From Halomonas sp. (GTDB taxonomy: Bacteria > Pseudomonadota > Gammaproteobacteria > Pseudomonadales > Halomonadaceae): a stretch of DNA of 13,295 bases. A program made the position numbers and the translations under genes. Positions within the stretch are counted from its first letter, which is position 1. Each line of letters opens with the position of its first letter. Location of the stretch: assembly GCA_007116835.1 (NCBI GenBank), contig SKHS01000144.1, forward strand, positions 1 to 13,295, read 5' to 3'. The notes under the pieces are model-generated. The model saw nothing but the letters and a program-made list of their open reading frames with translations, did not search any database and was not told where the DNA came from. Shown here piece after piece: positions 1 through 7,373 of the stretch.

Positions 1-354
1 AAAAAGCAGGTAGTGGACGCCGTAGCGCACATCCACGCCTCTTTTAACAACACGATCGTGACGATCACAGACCGCCAGGGCAATGCTCTGTCATGGGCAA
101 CTGCCGGTGGTTCGGGTTTTCGTGGTTCTCGCAAGAGCACCCCGTTCGCTGCTCAAGTAGCAAGTGAACGTGCAGCAACTGCTGCAGCCGAGTATGGTGT
201 GAAAAACGTAGACGTGCTGGTCAAAGGCCCCGGTCCCGGCCGTGAATCCGCCGTGCGCGCTCTAAATGCCGCCGGCTTCCGCGTGCAAAGCATCATTGAC
301 GCGACGCCCATTCCCCATAATGGCTGCCGTCCGCCTAAGAAACGCCGCGTTTAA
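1..354 (+). CDS. rpsK: 30S ribosomal protein S11, 5'-truncated by window edge
   Basis: S11 sits on the platform of the 30S subunit and binds 16S rRNA near the E site. The open frame runs in from the left edge in frame 1; the first visible residues are KKQVVDAVAHIHASFNNT, which is the conserved S11 core just after the basic N-terminal tail. About 11 residues of the usual ~129 are missing. The GTG at position 13 is an internal valine codon, not the start. Also visible are the RGSRKSTPFAAQVA segment and the C-terminal GCRPPKKRRV, both hallmarks of bacterial S11. It is followed after 12 bp by rpsD, so it belongs to the alpha operon (normally rpsM-rpsK-rpsD-rpoA-rplQ). Identification is certain; only the true start is outside the window. 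Confidence 0.97.
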   Translation, partial: KKQVVDAVAHIHASFNNTIVTITDRQGNALSWATAGGSGFRGSRKSTPFAAQVASERAATAAAEYGVKNVDVLVKGPGPGRESAVRALNAAGFRVQSIIDATPIPHNGCRPPKKRRV

Positions 355-366
355 GGAGACAGATTC

Positions 367-987
367 ATGGCTCGTTATATTGGACCGAAGTGCAAACTGT
401 CTCGTCGTGAAGGCACCGATCTCTTTTTGAAGAGTGGCGTGACTCCCTTCGAGAAAAAGTGTAAATCCGAGCAGATTCCGGGTGTACACGGCCAGCGTCG
501 TCAGCGTCTTTCCGACTACGGCTTGCAGCTTCGCGAGAAGCAGAAAGTACGCCGTATGTATGGCGTACTCGAAAAGCAGTTCCGCAACTACTACAAAGAA
601 GCCGCTCGCCTGAAAGGTGCGACTGGTGAAGTATTGTTGCAGTTGCTTGAATCCCGACTGGACAACGTCGTCTACCGCATGGGCTTCGGCTCGACACGCT
701 CTGAAGCGCGTCAGCTGGTCAGTCACAAGGCGATTTCCGTGAACGGTCGCACCGTCAACGTAGCTTCCTACCAAGTGAAGCCAGGTGACGTTGTTGCTAT
801 TCGCGAAAAGGCGAAGAACCAAGCTCGTATTCAAAGCGCGTTGACCATTGCGGCCAACCGTGGCGATATCGCTTGGATCGAAATCGACGCCAAGAAGATG
901 GAAGGCACTTTCAAGGCTCTGCCTGAACGCGGTGACCTGACTGCCGACATCAACGAAAACCTGATCGTCGAGCTGTACTCCAAGTAA
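367..987 (+). CDS. rpsD: 30S ribosomal protein S4
   Basis: S4 is a primary 16S rRNA-binding protein that nucleates assembly of the 30S body; in E. coli it is also the autogenous translational repressor of the alpha operon. The 206-residue product has the family's exact length and begins MARYIGPKCKLSRREGTDLF. The S4 RNA-binding domain lies at about residues 94-155 (RLDNVVYRMGFGSTRSEARQ is its start), and the C terminus ENLIVELYSK is typical. The start is fixed by a strong AAGGAG at 353-358, which overlaps the rpsK stop codon, so the two genes are probably translationally coupled. The gene is followed by an unusually long 125-bp gap before rpoA that holds a hairpin. Confidence 0.98.
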   Translation: MARYIGPKCKLSRREGTDLFLKSGVTPFEKKCKSEQIPGVHGQRRQRLSDYGLQLREKQKVRRMYGVLEKQFRNYYKEAARLKGATGEVLLQLLESRLDNVVYRMGFGSTRSEARQLVSHKAISVNGRTVNVASYQVKPGDVVAIREKAKNQARIQSALTIAANRGDIAWIEIDAKKMEGTFKALPERGDLTADINENLIVELYSK

Positions 988-1019
988 GCAGTTTGATTTA
1001 TATTTCTGCTTCTTGAGAC

Positions 1020-1049
1020 CTGGGCGGGGTAGCCAAGCTAACCGCCCAG
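1020..1049 (+). promoter_or_regulatory. Strong hairpin in the rpsD-rpoA gap
   Basis: An 8-bp perfect stem, CTGGGCGG (1020-1027) with CCGCCCAG (1042-1049), encloses a second inner stem TAGC/GCTA (1030-1033 with 1037-1040) capped by CAA. There is no T-tract after it, so it does not look like a simple intrinsic terminator. It could be an RNA processing or stability element that sets the ratio of rpoA to ribosomal-protein mRNA, or a partial attenuator. Further weaker dyads (TGCTCTTGAGCA, then a CTCTAGAG core) follow before rpoA. The structure is seen in the sequence; its role is inferred. Confidence 0.5.
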
Positions 1050-1112
1050 ATGCTCTTGAGCAGTGTGCTCTAGAGTACTCAGTATCCGTTTGGCAGCCTG
1101 AAAGGTGTTCAT

Positions 1113-2108
1113 ATGCAGCGTTCAGTGACAGAGTTTCTTCGTCCTCGCGACATCAAGGTCGAAGAAATCAGCGCACATCATGCCAAAATCGTCCTCGAAC
1201 CGTTCGAGCGCGGCTTTGGTCACACCCTGGGGAATGCACTTCGTCGCATTCTGCTTTCGTCCATGCCCGGCGCTGCCGTGGTAGAGGCTGAAATTGCCGG
1301 TGTAGAGCACGAATACAGTGCACTCGAAGGGGTGCAGGAAGATGTCATTGAAATCCTCCTGAACTTGAAAGATGTTGCGATCAAGATGCACAGCCGCGAT
1401 GAGGCGGTGCTCTCGCTGAACAAGCAGGGCCCAGCCGTCGTCACTGCTGGCGACATTGCGCTTGATCATAGCGTCGAAATCGTCAACCCGGACCACATCA
1501 TTGCCCATGTCAATGAAGGTGCCGAGCTGAAAATTCAGCTTAAGGTAGCGCTGGGTCGTGGTTACGAACCGGCTGACGCCCGTGGCTCTGATGAAGAGAC
1601 GCGTGCTATTGGCCGCCTGCAGCTGGATGCCACCTTCAGCCCTGTCCGCCGTGTTTCCTACTCGGTTGAAGCCGCTCGTGTTGAGCAGCGCACCGACCTC
1701 GATAAGCTAATTATCGATTTGGAAACCGATGGCACCTTGGATCCGGAAGAGGCTATCCGTCGCAGTGCGACCATTCTGCAAGAGCAGCTGGCCGCCTTCG
1801 TCGACCTTGAAGCTGACAAAGAGCAGGAAGTCGAAGAGGAAGAGGATCTTGTTGATCCGATCCTATTGCGCCCCGTAGACGATCTTGAGTTGACCGTTCG
1901 CAGCGCTAACTGCCTAAAAGCCGAGAATATTTACTACATCGGTGATCTGATCCAGCGCACAGAAGTTGAGCTGTTGAAGACCCCGAACCTCGGTAAAAAG
2001 TCTTTGAATGAAATCAAAGATGTATTGGCGGCGCGTGGCTTGTCCCTCGGTATGCGGTTGGAAAATTGGCCGCCCGCTAGCCTGAAGGACGACAAGGCCT
2101 CCGCGTGA
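1113..2108 (+). CDS. rpoA: RNA polymerase alpha subunit
   Basis: RpoA dimerises through its N-terminal domain to nucleate core RNA polymerase, and its C-terminal domain contacts UP elements and activators. The product is 331 residues (E. coli 329). The N-terminal domain spans about residues 1-231, with the assembly motif ERGFGHTLGNALRRILLSSM and EAARVEQRTDLDKL. An acid-rich linker follows at about 232-248 (run EVEEEED). The C-terminal domain from ~249 contains DPILLRPVDDLELTVRSANC; R263 corresponds to the E. coli DNA-binding R265. The ATG at 1113 follows a GAAAGGTG stretch (1100-1107). The start MQRSVTEFL aligns with E. coli MQGSVTEFL. The gene lies in the alpha operon, 125 bp after rpsD and 39 bp before rplQ. 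Confidence 0.98.
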   Translation: MQRSVTEFLRPRDIKVEEISAHHAKIVLEPFERGFGHTLGNALRRILLSSMPGAAVVEAEIAGVEHEYSALEGVQEDVIEILLNLKDVAIKMHSRDEAVLSLNKQGPAVVTAGDIALDHSVEIVNPDHIIAHVNEGAELKIQLKVALGRGYEPADARGSDEETRAIGRLQLDATFSPVRRVSYSVEAARVEQRTDLDKLIIDLETDGTLDPEEAIRRSATILQEQLAAFVDLEADKEQEVEEEEDLVDPILLRPVDDLELTVRSANCLKAENIYYIGDLIQRTEVELLKTPNLGKKSLNEIKDVLAARGLSLGMRLENWPPASLKDDKASA

Positions 2109-2147
2109 GTGTCGACTCGAGTCCCAGTTTGGTAAGGAATTACAACC

Positions 2148-2534
2148 ATGCGTCATCGTAAGAGTGGTCGTCATCTGAATCGCACCAGCTCGCACCGTCA
2201 GGCCATGTTTAAAAACATGTCTGTCTCGCTGGTCGAACATGAAGTTATCAAGACAACCCTGCCTAAAGCTAAAGAACTGCGTCGCGTTATCGAGCCGCTG
2301 ATCACTTTAGCCAAGCAGGACAGCGTTGCAAACCGCCGTTTAGCATTTTCTCGCACGCGCTCTAAAGAAGCCGTCGGTAAATTGTTCAACGAGCTGGGTC
2401 CGCGTTACGCCGAGCGTCCGGGTGGCTACATCCGTATTCTCAAGTGCGGTTTCCGCACAGGCGACAACGCTCCCATGGCGTTCGTTGAGCTAGTAGACCG
2501 TCCGGTTGTTGAAGAAGCAGCGGCAGAAGAGTAA
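2148..2534 (+). CDS. rplQ: 50S ribosomal protein L17
   Basis: L17 is a 50S protein located near the peptide exit tunnel. The 128-residue product begins MRHRKSGRHLNRTSSHRQAM, the diagnostic L17 N terminus, and contains the conserved core from LRRVIEPLITLAK to RFGPRYAERPGGYIRI-like sequence (here LGPRYAERPGGYIRILKCGF, about residues 84-103). It ends in a short acidic tail (VVEEAAAEE). An AAGGA Shine-Dalgarno at 2134-2138 precedes the ATG by 9 bases. It is the last gene of the alpha operon and is followed 31 bp later by an intrinsic terminator. Confidence 0.98.
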   Translation: MRHRKSGRHLNRTSSHRQAMFKNMSVSLVEHEVIKTTLPKAKELRRVIEPLITLAKQDSVANRRLAFSRTRSKEAVGKLFNELGPRYAERPGGYIRILKCGFRTGDNAPMAFVELVDRPVVEEAAAEE

Positions 2535-2565
2535 GCATTTGCTGCGCATCTTGGCATAATGAAAG

Positions 2566-2593
2566 CCGATCCTTAATGGGTCGGTTTTTTTTT
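2566..2593 (+). terminator. Intrinsic terminator of the alpha operon
   Basis: A 7-bp stem CCGATCC (2566-2572) pairs with GGGTCGG (2578-2584), with one G-T wobble and a 5-base loop, and runs directly into nine T (2585-2593). It lies just downstream of rplQ and closes the ribosomal operon. Confidence 0.92.
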
Positions 2594-2621
2594 GGCCTAT
2601 CCGAACTGCCCGCAACGTATA

Positions 2622-2627
2622 TATACT
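2622..2627 (+). promoter_or_regulatory. Possible -10 element upstream of the carboxypeptidase gene
   Basis: TATACT matches the sigma-70 -10 consensus at five of six positions and lies in the AT-rich patch after the rplQ terminator, 111 bp before the dacA-like start. No convincing -35 box is seen 16-18 bp upstream, so this is a weak call. A promoter is expected somewhere in 2594-2730, since the terminator isolates this gene from the ribosomal operon. Confidence 0.25.
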
Positions 2628-2738
2628 CATCATTGATGCCTTACTCAGCGTATTGTCGTGCTAGTCTTGAAACTGAACGCCGTTGGGTAGGCTAACAGCT
2701 GATCGTGTGGCACCACGAAGAACAAGCAAGGGGCATGT

Positions 2739-4112
2739 ATGGCAACCAGGGGATTTTGCGCAACGTTAGTTACGCGGTGGTGGCTTTCGTTATCAATAAT
2801 GGTGCTGCTGTTGGCATCAATGACGAATGCCCAGGCGAACCCGCGCTATGCGGGCATTGTCGTTGACCTTGATAATGGCGAGGTGCTCTATGCTGAAAAT
2901 GCAGATGAGCGTCGCTATCCGGCATCGTTAACAAAAATGATGACGCTTTATTTAACGTTTGAAGCGTTAGAAAACGGTCGGCTGCGTCTTGATCAACCCT
3001 TGCCGGTTTCTCGGCAAGCCGCCGCCGCACCCGCGATTAAATTATGGCTCCAGGAAGGCAGTACGATTCCTGTCGATAGTGCTATCCGTGCCTTGGCGGT
3101 ACGCTCTGCTAATGATGTAGCCGTTGTGGTTGCTGAAGCGTTAGGGGGCAGCGAACAGCGCTTCGCCGAATTAATGACCGCCAAAGCCCGCGAGCTGGGC
3201 ATGCACGAGACCACCTTCCGCAATGCGTCTGGCCTGCCTGATGGCCAACAGGTTACCACCGCGCGTGACATGGTGACCCTGTCTGTCAGAGTGATGCAGG
3301 ACTTCCCACAGTACTATCACTACTTTGGGCTTCAGGAGTTTACCTACCGTGGCACCCGGCACGCCAGCCACAACCGCTTAGTGCAAAATTACCCAGGCGC
3401 AGATGGCCTTAAAACGGGCTTTATTCGCGCGTCAGGTTTCAATGTGGCAACCACCGCAACGCGCAATGGCCGTCGCATGGTGGCGGTTGTGATGGGCGGC
3501 TTTAGTGGTGCGTCGCGGGATACCCATATGGCAAACCTGCTCGACCGTAGCTTTGCCAGGGCGTCGTTACGTGACCAGCGTACGTGGCTGGCAGATACCA
3601 ATTTTTCGCGTGATTTTATGACCTTTACGGGCTCACCGCAGCCCGTGCGTCAACCGGTATCGCCACCCCCTAGTCGCCCGATGATGGCGAGCGCCGCTGC
3701 CGCAGGGCCATCTTCTGCTCCAGCTGCGCGGGTAGAAGAAGAGCTTTTCCGTGCCATGAGTGAGCCTGACGATGCACCCGTGGCAGCAGCGGCAGACCCG
3801 CTTCAAGCGTTTATGGCTCGGGAGCGTGAGCTAGCGTCTGCCGCACCCACATCGACCGCCGGTGCCCTTACTGGGTGGGGTATTCAAGTGGGGGCATTTA
3901 GTCAGGCCGCACAGGCAGAGCAGTTGGCGCAACAGGCTGCGCAACGACTGCCCCACGAAGTGGGCGGGCGTGTTGCTATCGACACGCTAGAGGGCCAGAC
4001 TACCGTATTTCGGGCCCGTGTGGTCGCATTGGACGAGTCACGTGCCAGGCGCGCCTGCAGAACCTTAAAAGCACAGGGGATGGAGTGCATGGTGGTCAAC
4101 GCAAGTTTATAA
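2739..4112 (+). CDS. D-alanyl-D-alanine carboxypeptidase (S11/PBP5 type) with C-terminal SPOR domain
   Basis: A predicted penicillin-binding protein that removes the terminal D-Ala from peptidoglycan pentapeptides in the periplasm. The 457-residue protein has a signal peptide (hydrophobic core about residues 14-28, likely cleavage after NAQA at 33). The three active-site motifs of peptidase family S11 are intact: S63-L-T-K66, S123-A-N125 and K225-T-G227. The usual PBP5 C-terminal domain and amphipathic anchor are not recognisable. In their place a Pro/Ala-rich linker (about 300-378) leads to a SPOR domain (379-457, starting GWGIQVGAF) with a cysteine pair C440/C450 typical of some SPOR domains. 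SPOR binds glycan strands denuded of stem peptides, so the enzyme is probably targeted to the division septum. AAGGGG (2728-2733) sets the ATG at 2739. Terminators on both sides make it monocistronic. The catalytic class is firm; the septal role is inference. Confidence 0.93.
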   Translation: MATRGFCATLVTRWWLSLSIMVLLLASMTNAQANPRYAGIVVDLDNGEVLYAENADERRYPASLTKMMTLYLTFEALENGRLRLDQPLPVSRQAAAAPAIKLWLQEGSTIPVDSAIRALAVRSANDVAVVVAEALGGSEQRFAELMTAKARELGMHETTFRNASGLPDGQQVTTARDMVTLSVRVMQDFPQYYHYFGLQEFTYRGTRHASHNRLVQNYPGADGLKTGFIRASGFNVATTATRNGRRMVAVVMGGFSGASRDTHMANLLDRSFARASLRDQRTWLADTNFSRDFMTFTGSPQPVRQPVSPPPSRPMMASAAAAGPSSAPAARVEEELFRAMSEPDDAPVAAAADPLQAFMARERELASAAPTSTAGALTGWGIQVGAFSQAAQAEQLAQQAAQRLPHEVGGRVAIDTLEGQTTVFRARVVALDESRARRACRTLKAQGMECMVVNASL

Positions 4113-4130
4113 AGCCAAGTGCGAACTGCG

Positions 4131-4162
4131 ACCCCGCCCGTGACACATCGGCGGGGTTTTTT
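4131..4162 (+). terminator. Intrinsic terminator after the carboxypeptidase gene
   Basis: A perfect 8-bp stem, ACCCCGCC (4131-4138) with GGCGGGGT (4150-4157), loop of 11 bases, followed by six T and an AT-rich run. It starts 18 bp after the stop codon. Confidence 0.92.
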
Positions 4163-4215
4163 ATTAGTTATTACGTTTCGGTGGGTCGAGTGCCCTGAGA
4201 AGAAAGGAGAGCGTC

Positions 4216-5092
4216 GTGACGACGTCGTTAAAAGGCATTCTCTGCATGTGTTTGGGAGTACTGTTCTTAGCGCTGGGTGACGCGGTGTCGAAATGGCTAG
4301 GCGAAGTGCATTCGCCGCTGCAAATTATTTTCTTTCGTACCCTAGTGTCATTACCGTTAATTGCGCTGTTGGCTTACTTCGCGGGGGGGGCTGCGCAAAC
4401 TGCGTACTAAGCGGCCAGGCATGCATCTTTTAAGGGGGCTGATTTATACCGCCACCATGGTGTGCTTTGTCTGGGGGCTAACGCTGATGCCGCTTGCCGA
4501 AGCCACGGCGATCGCGTTTGTGGCACCGCTATTTGTGACGTTATTGTCGGTGCCGCTGCTTGGTGAGCGTATCGACCCACCGGTGTTGATAGCATCGTTG
4601 GTAGGGTTTGCAGGGGTGCTGATTGTGGTTCGCCCCGGTGGGGGGACGTTTCAGCTGGGAGCACTGATGCTTCTGGGCGCGGCGGTATTTTATGCGCTGA
4701 TGATGATTACGGCGCGTCGCTATGGCGCGCGGGAGCACCTGTGGGCGATGGTGTTCTACATGACACTAGTGCCTTTTCTGCTCACCACCATGAGCTTGCC
4801 CTGGGTGTGGCAGACGCCAGAGCCCTGGCACTGGCTTGGGTTTTTAGCCGCCGGCGTGTTAGGTATTGGTGCCACCGCGTTTATTACGCTAGCTTTTCGC
4901 TTTGCCCCAGCGGCGATTGCCGCACCGTTTGATTACACGGCGATGCTGTGGGCAGTGCTGCTGGGCTGGTGGTTCTGGGGAGAGCTACCTGACCTATGGG
5001 TATGGGTGGGCAGTGCGCTCATTATGGGCAGCGGGCTTGCGATTGCCTACCATGACCGCCGCACGACGCTGAAGCGTCGCCCAACCGCGTAA
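4216..5092 (+). pseudogene. EamA/DMT-family transporter, frame broken at a G8 tract
   Basis: Two overlapping frames together encode one drug/metabolite-transporter protein. The first, from GTG 4216 behind AAAGGAGA (4203-4210), gives the N-terminal EamA start (about 55 residues: GVLFLALGDAVSKWLGEV, then an IIFFRTLVSLPL helix) but stops at 4408-4410. The second frame continues from the same point (GGLRKLRTKRPGMHLLRGL and onward) to 5092 and carries the remaining helices, including PLAEATAIAFVAPLFVTLL and a second EamA repeat in the last ~140 residues. Removing one G from the eight at 4383-4390 joins them into a 291-residue protein, the normal DMT length with about ten membrane helices. No other disruption is seen. 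Such proteins export metabolites or amino acids; the substrate cannot be told. It may be a true pseudogene, a base-call error, or a gene switched by homopolymer slippage. Confidence 0.85.
4383..4390 (+). repeat. Homopolymeric G8 tract at the frameshift point
   Basis: Eight consecutive G lie exactly where the transporter frame changes, between codons for ...AYFAGG and LRKLRTKRPG. Seven G give an open frame; eight give a stop 18 bases downstream. G tracts of this length are prone to slipped-strand mispairing in vivo and to miscounting in sequencing. Confidence 0.9.
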
Positions 5093-5199
5093 TCATGTCG
5101 GCCGTCGGATGAGAGCAACAGCGTTGTTGCATCTGAGGCTTATCAAACTGCCGATTGCGGTTGCTTTTTGATCTGGGTCAGCAAAGTGGATAGCTAAAC

Positions 5200-5227
5200 A
5201 AGACAGCGTCATGGGGCTGGTTATAAT
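5200..5227 (+). promoter_or_regulatory. Sigma-70-type promoter of trhP
   Basis: A perfect TATAAT (5222-5227) lies 16 bp after AAGACA (5200-5205, four of six matches to TTGACA). The predicted transcription start near 5234 leaves a leader of about 50 bases before the trhP ATG. The 5093-5199 stretch upstream holds only a small dyad, GCAACA/TGTTGC (5114-5129), and no gene. Confidence 0.65.
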
Positions 5228-5283
5228 CCTGCTCTTTCGTCGCAGCACGCTGCGTGCCATCGTCTTGATAACGGTGATTGCCT

Positions 5284-6648
5284 ATGCAAGCCCCTGAATT
5301 ACTTTCCCCCGCCGGTACGTTTAAAAATATGCGTTCCGCGTTTGCCTACGGCGCGGACGCGGTCTATGCAGGTCAGCCGCGCTATTCACTACGGGTGCGC
5401 AACAACGATTTTAAAATTGATAACTTGCATCGTGGTATTGAGTACGCCCATGCGCGAGGCAAGAAATTCTACGTTGCTTCCAACATTGCCCCGCATAACA
5501 GCAAGCTGAAGACGTACCTGCGGGATATGGAGCCTGTTATTGAGGCTGGGCCTGATGCGCTGATCATGTCAGACCCTGGTTTGATTATGATGATTCGCGA
5601 CCGCTGGCCGGATCAAGAGATTCATCTTTCGGTGCAGTCCAATGTGGTGAACTGGGCCGCTGCGCAATTCTGGCAGCGCCAGGGCATCAGTCGCATCATT
5701 TTGTCGCGGGAACTCTCTCTAGAAGAGATTGGTGAAATTCGCGCCGAGTGCCCAGGGTTAGAGATTGAAACCTTCGTTCATGGTGCGCTATGTATTGCCT
5801 ACTCTGGACGCTGCCTGCTATCGGGCTATTTCAATCACCGCGACCCCAATCAAGGTACCTGCACCAATGCGTGCCGTTGGAAGTACAACACGATAGCGGC
5901 TACCCAAGATGAAACAGGCGACCTGATACCTGCCGGTGTTAGCACGGCGGCCGCCGACCAAGACGAGCTTTCGGCGCTAATTGAAGACGTTACCCGCCCC
6001 GGTAAATTAATGCCGGTGTACGAAGATGAACACGGCACCTACATTATGAACTCGAAGGATCTGCGTGCGGTACAGCACGTAGCGCGTCTGACAGAAATGG
6101 GTGTGGCATCGCTAAAGATCGAAGGGCGGACAAAATCCCACTACTACGTTGCGCGTACCGCGCAGGTTTATCGCCGCGCAATCGACGATGCCGTGGCTGG
6201 TCGCCCCTTTAACATGGGGCTAATGGATGAGCTTGAGAACTTAGCCAACCGAGGGTACACCGAAGGCTTCTATCGACGCCATGTACACGATGAATTTCAG
6301 AGCTATGAGCAGGGCAGCTCTATCGGTGTTCACCAACAGTTTGTCGGTGAGGTACTGGGCCATGACCCGGTGCGAGGTTGGTTAGATATCGAAGTGAAAA
6401 ACCGCTTTGAAGTAGGCGATGGCATGGAGCTGATGCTGCCCGGCGGAAACCACCGCTTTAAACTTGAGCATATTGAAAACGGACGCGGTGAAGCCCAAAA
6501 CGCTGCCCCTGGTTCTGGGCACCGAGTTCGTATCTCGGTGCCAGGCGTCAACATTCACCCTGAGCAACTCGCGTTTGCACTTTTGATGCGTGATCTTAAA
6601 CCCGCAGGCGCTATTGCGGCCGTTCAGCTTGGCGTACCTGCTACTTAA
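5284..6648 (+). CDS. trhP: tRNA uridine-34 hydroxylation protein TrhP (U32 peptidase family)
   Basis: TrhP (formerly YegQ) acts in the prephenate-dependent formation of 5-hydroxyuridine at the wobble position of tRNAs, the precursor of cmo5U/mcmo5U. The 454-residue product closely follows E. coli TrhP (453 residues): PELLSPAGTFKNMRSAFAYG at the start, then GADAVYAGQPRYSLRVRNN, SDPGLIMM and HLSVQ. The U32 signature cluster is HGALCIAYSGRCLLSGY. Its four conserved cysteines, C170, C177, C193 and C197, are the probable Fe-S ligands. A C-terminal beta domain follows (about 350-450). I chose ATG 5284 over an in-frame TTG at 5278 because it follows GGTG (5273-5276) at a good distance and matches the family N terminus. 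It is single, behind its own promoter, and converges on thiE with a 16-bp gap and no obvious terminator. Confidence 0.95.
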   Translation: MQAPELLSPAGTFKNMRSAFAYGADAVYAGQPRYSLRVRNNDFKIDNLHRGIEYAHARGKKFYVASNIAPHNSKLKTYLRDMEPVIEAGPDALIMSDPGLIMMIRDRWPDQEIHLSVQSNVVNWAAAQFWQRQGISRIILSRELSLEEIGEIRAECPGLEIETFVHGALCIAYSGRCLLSGYFNHRDPNQGTCTNACRWKYNTIAATQDETGDLIPAGVSTAAADQDELSALIEDVTRPGKLMPVYEDEHGTYIMNSKDLRAVQHVARLTEMGVASLKIEGRTKSHYYVARTAQVYRRAIDDAVAGRPFNMGLMDELENLANRGYTEGFYRRHVHDEFQSYEQGSSIGVHQQFVGEVLGHDPVRGWLDIEVKNRFEVGDGMELMLPGGNHRFKLEHIENGRGEAQNAAPGSGHRVRISVPGVNIHPEQLAFALLMRDLKPAGAIAAVQLGVPAT

Positions 6649-6664
6649 CGGGCAAGTAGGGTGG

Positions 6665-7285
6665 TTACGAACGACCCTGGAAAAAGGCCTGTGCAGCCAA
6701 GCGTGGGTCTGGCTGGCCACAAATAGCAGAAATAACCGCCATACCGTCGGCACCTGCCGCTTTTACCTGCGCCAGGTGCTCGGCTTTCAACCCACCAATT
6801 GCCACGCTGGGCAGTGGGCATGCCTGTGCAAGCTGCGCCAGCCCATCAAAGCCAATCGGCTGGGCATGATCCTGTTTGCTGCCGGTCGCAAATACTGGGC
6901 CTAAGCCCACATAGTCTAATAACGTAACGGGGGCGCTCTGCAGGTGGGCAAGCGTATTAATAGAAAGCCCGATAATAGCGTCTTGACCTAAGGCATGGCG
7001 CGCTTCTTGAACGGCCGTATCGCTTTGGCCTACATGCAAGCCATCGGCTTGGCTGGCTAACGCAACGTTCAAGCGGTCATTGATAATCAGCGGCACGCCG
7101 CTACCTGCTAACATAGCTTTAAGGCGTTTCGCTTGAGCAATCATCTGTTCATCGCTTGCGTGCTTGTCACGTAGCTGTACCATCGTGGCACCACCTTGCA
7201 CGGCAGCGGCTACCGTTTGTTCAATGCCCAGGGGGTCGCACAGTGCTGCATCGGTCACCAAATACAAAGAAAGATCAAACGGCAT
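6665..7285 (-). CDS. thiE: Thiamine-phosphate synthase
   Basis: ThiE joins HMP pyrimidine diphosphate and the thiazole phosphate to give thiamine monophosphate in the cytoplasm. The 206-residue TIM-barrel protein has the family motifs in order: LYLVTD (7-12), QLRDK (37-41), NDR (69-71, pyrophosphate/Mg site), DGLHVGQSD (81-89), GPVFATGSK (129-137, usually GPVFPTxTK) and AIGGL. The start at 7285 follows GGAGG (7292-7296 on the plus strand) at 6 bases. No other thiamine gene is in the window, and the leader shows no TPP riboswitch core, only an 8-bp inverted repeat. The spacing to the upstream same-strand DUF6482 gene is 88 bp. Assignment is firm. Confidence 0.95.
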   Translation of the reverse strand: MPFDLSLYLVTDAALCDPLGIEQTVAAAVQGGATMVQLRDKHASDEQMIAQAKRLKAMLAGSGVPLIINDRLNVALASQADGLHVGQSDTAVQEARHALGQDAIIGLSINTLAHLQSAPVTLLDYVGLGPVFATGSKQDHAQPIGFDGLAQLAQACPLPSVAIGGLKAEHLAQVKAAGADGMAVISAICGQPDPRLAAQAFFQGRS

Positions 7286-7302
7286 GCACCGCCTCCAGCT
7301 GA

Positions 7303-7339
7303 AAGGATAGGGAGATCATCGCGGGGAAATACTATCCTT
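7303..7339 (-). repeat. 8-bp inverted repeat in the thiE leader
   Basis: AAGGATAG (7303-7310) and CTATCCTT (7332-7339) form a perfect inverted repeat with a 21-base spacer, between the DUF6482 stop and the thiE start. No T-tract follows in either direction. It could be a weak terminator for the upstream gene, a leader stem near the thiE ribosome-binding site, or an operator. Function unknown. Confidence 0.4.
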
Positions 7340-7373
7340 GGCTTGGCGTCGTCTGTAAAGCTTGGGTGCGTCA

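Noticed and set aside
262..834. 190-codon minus-strand frame opposite rpsK/rpsD
   Set aside because: Antisense to two certain ribosomal protein genes; codon pattern and sequence show no sign of a real protein.
4383..4410. Programmed ribosomal frameshift in the transporter gene
   Set aside because: Restoring the frame needs a +1 shift, and no stimulatory element or known slippery +1 motif is seen; homopolymer length change is the simpler explanation.
5278..5283. TTG start two codons upstream for trhP
   Set aside because: The ATG at 5284 has better spacing to GGTG and matches the family N terminus (xPELLSPAG).
7286..7373. TPP riboswitch upstream of thiE
   Set aside because: The conserved CTGAGA and ACCTGATCTGG-type segments of the TPP aptamer are not present.
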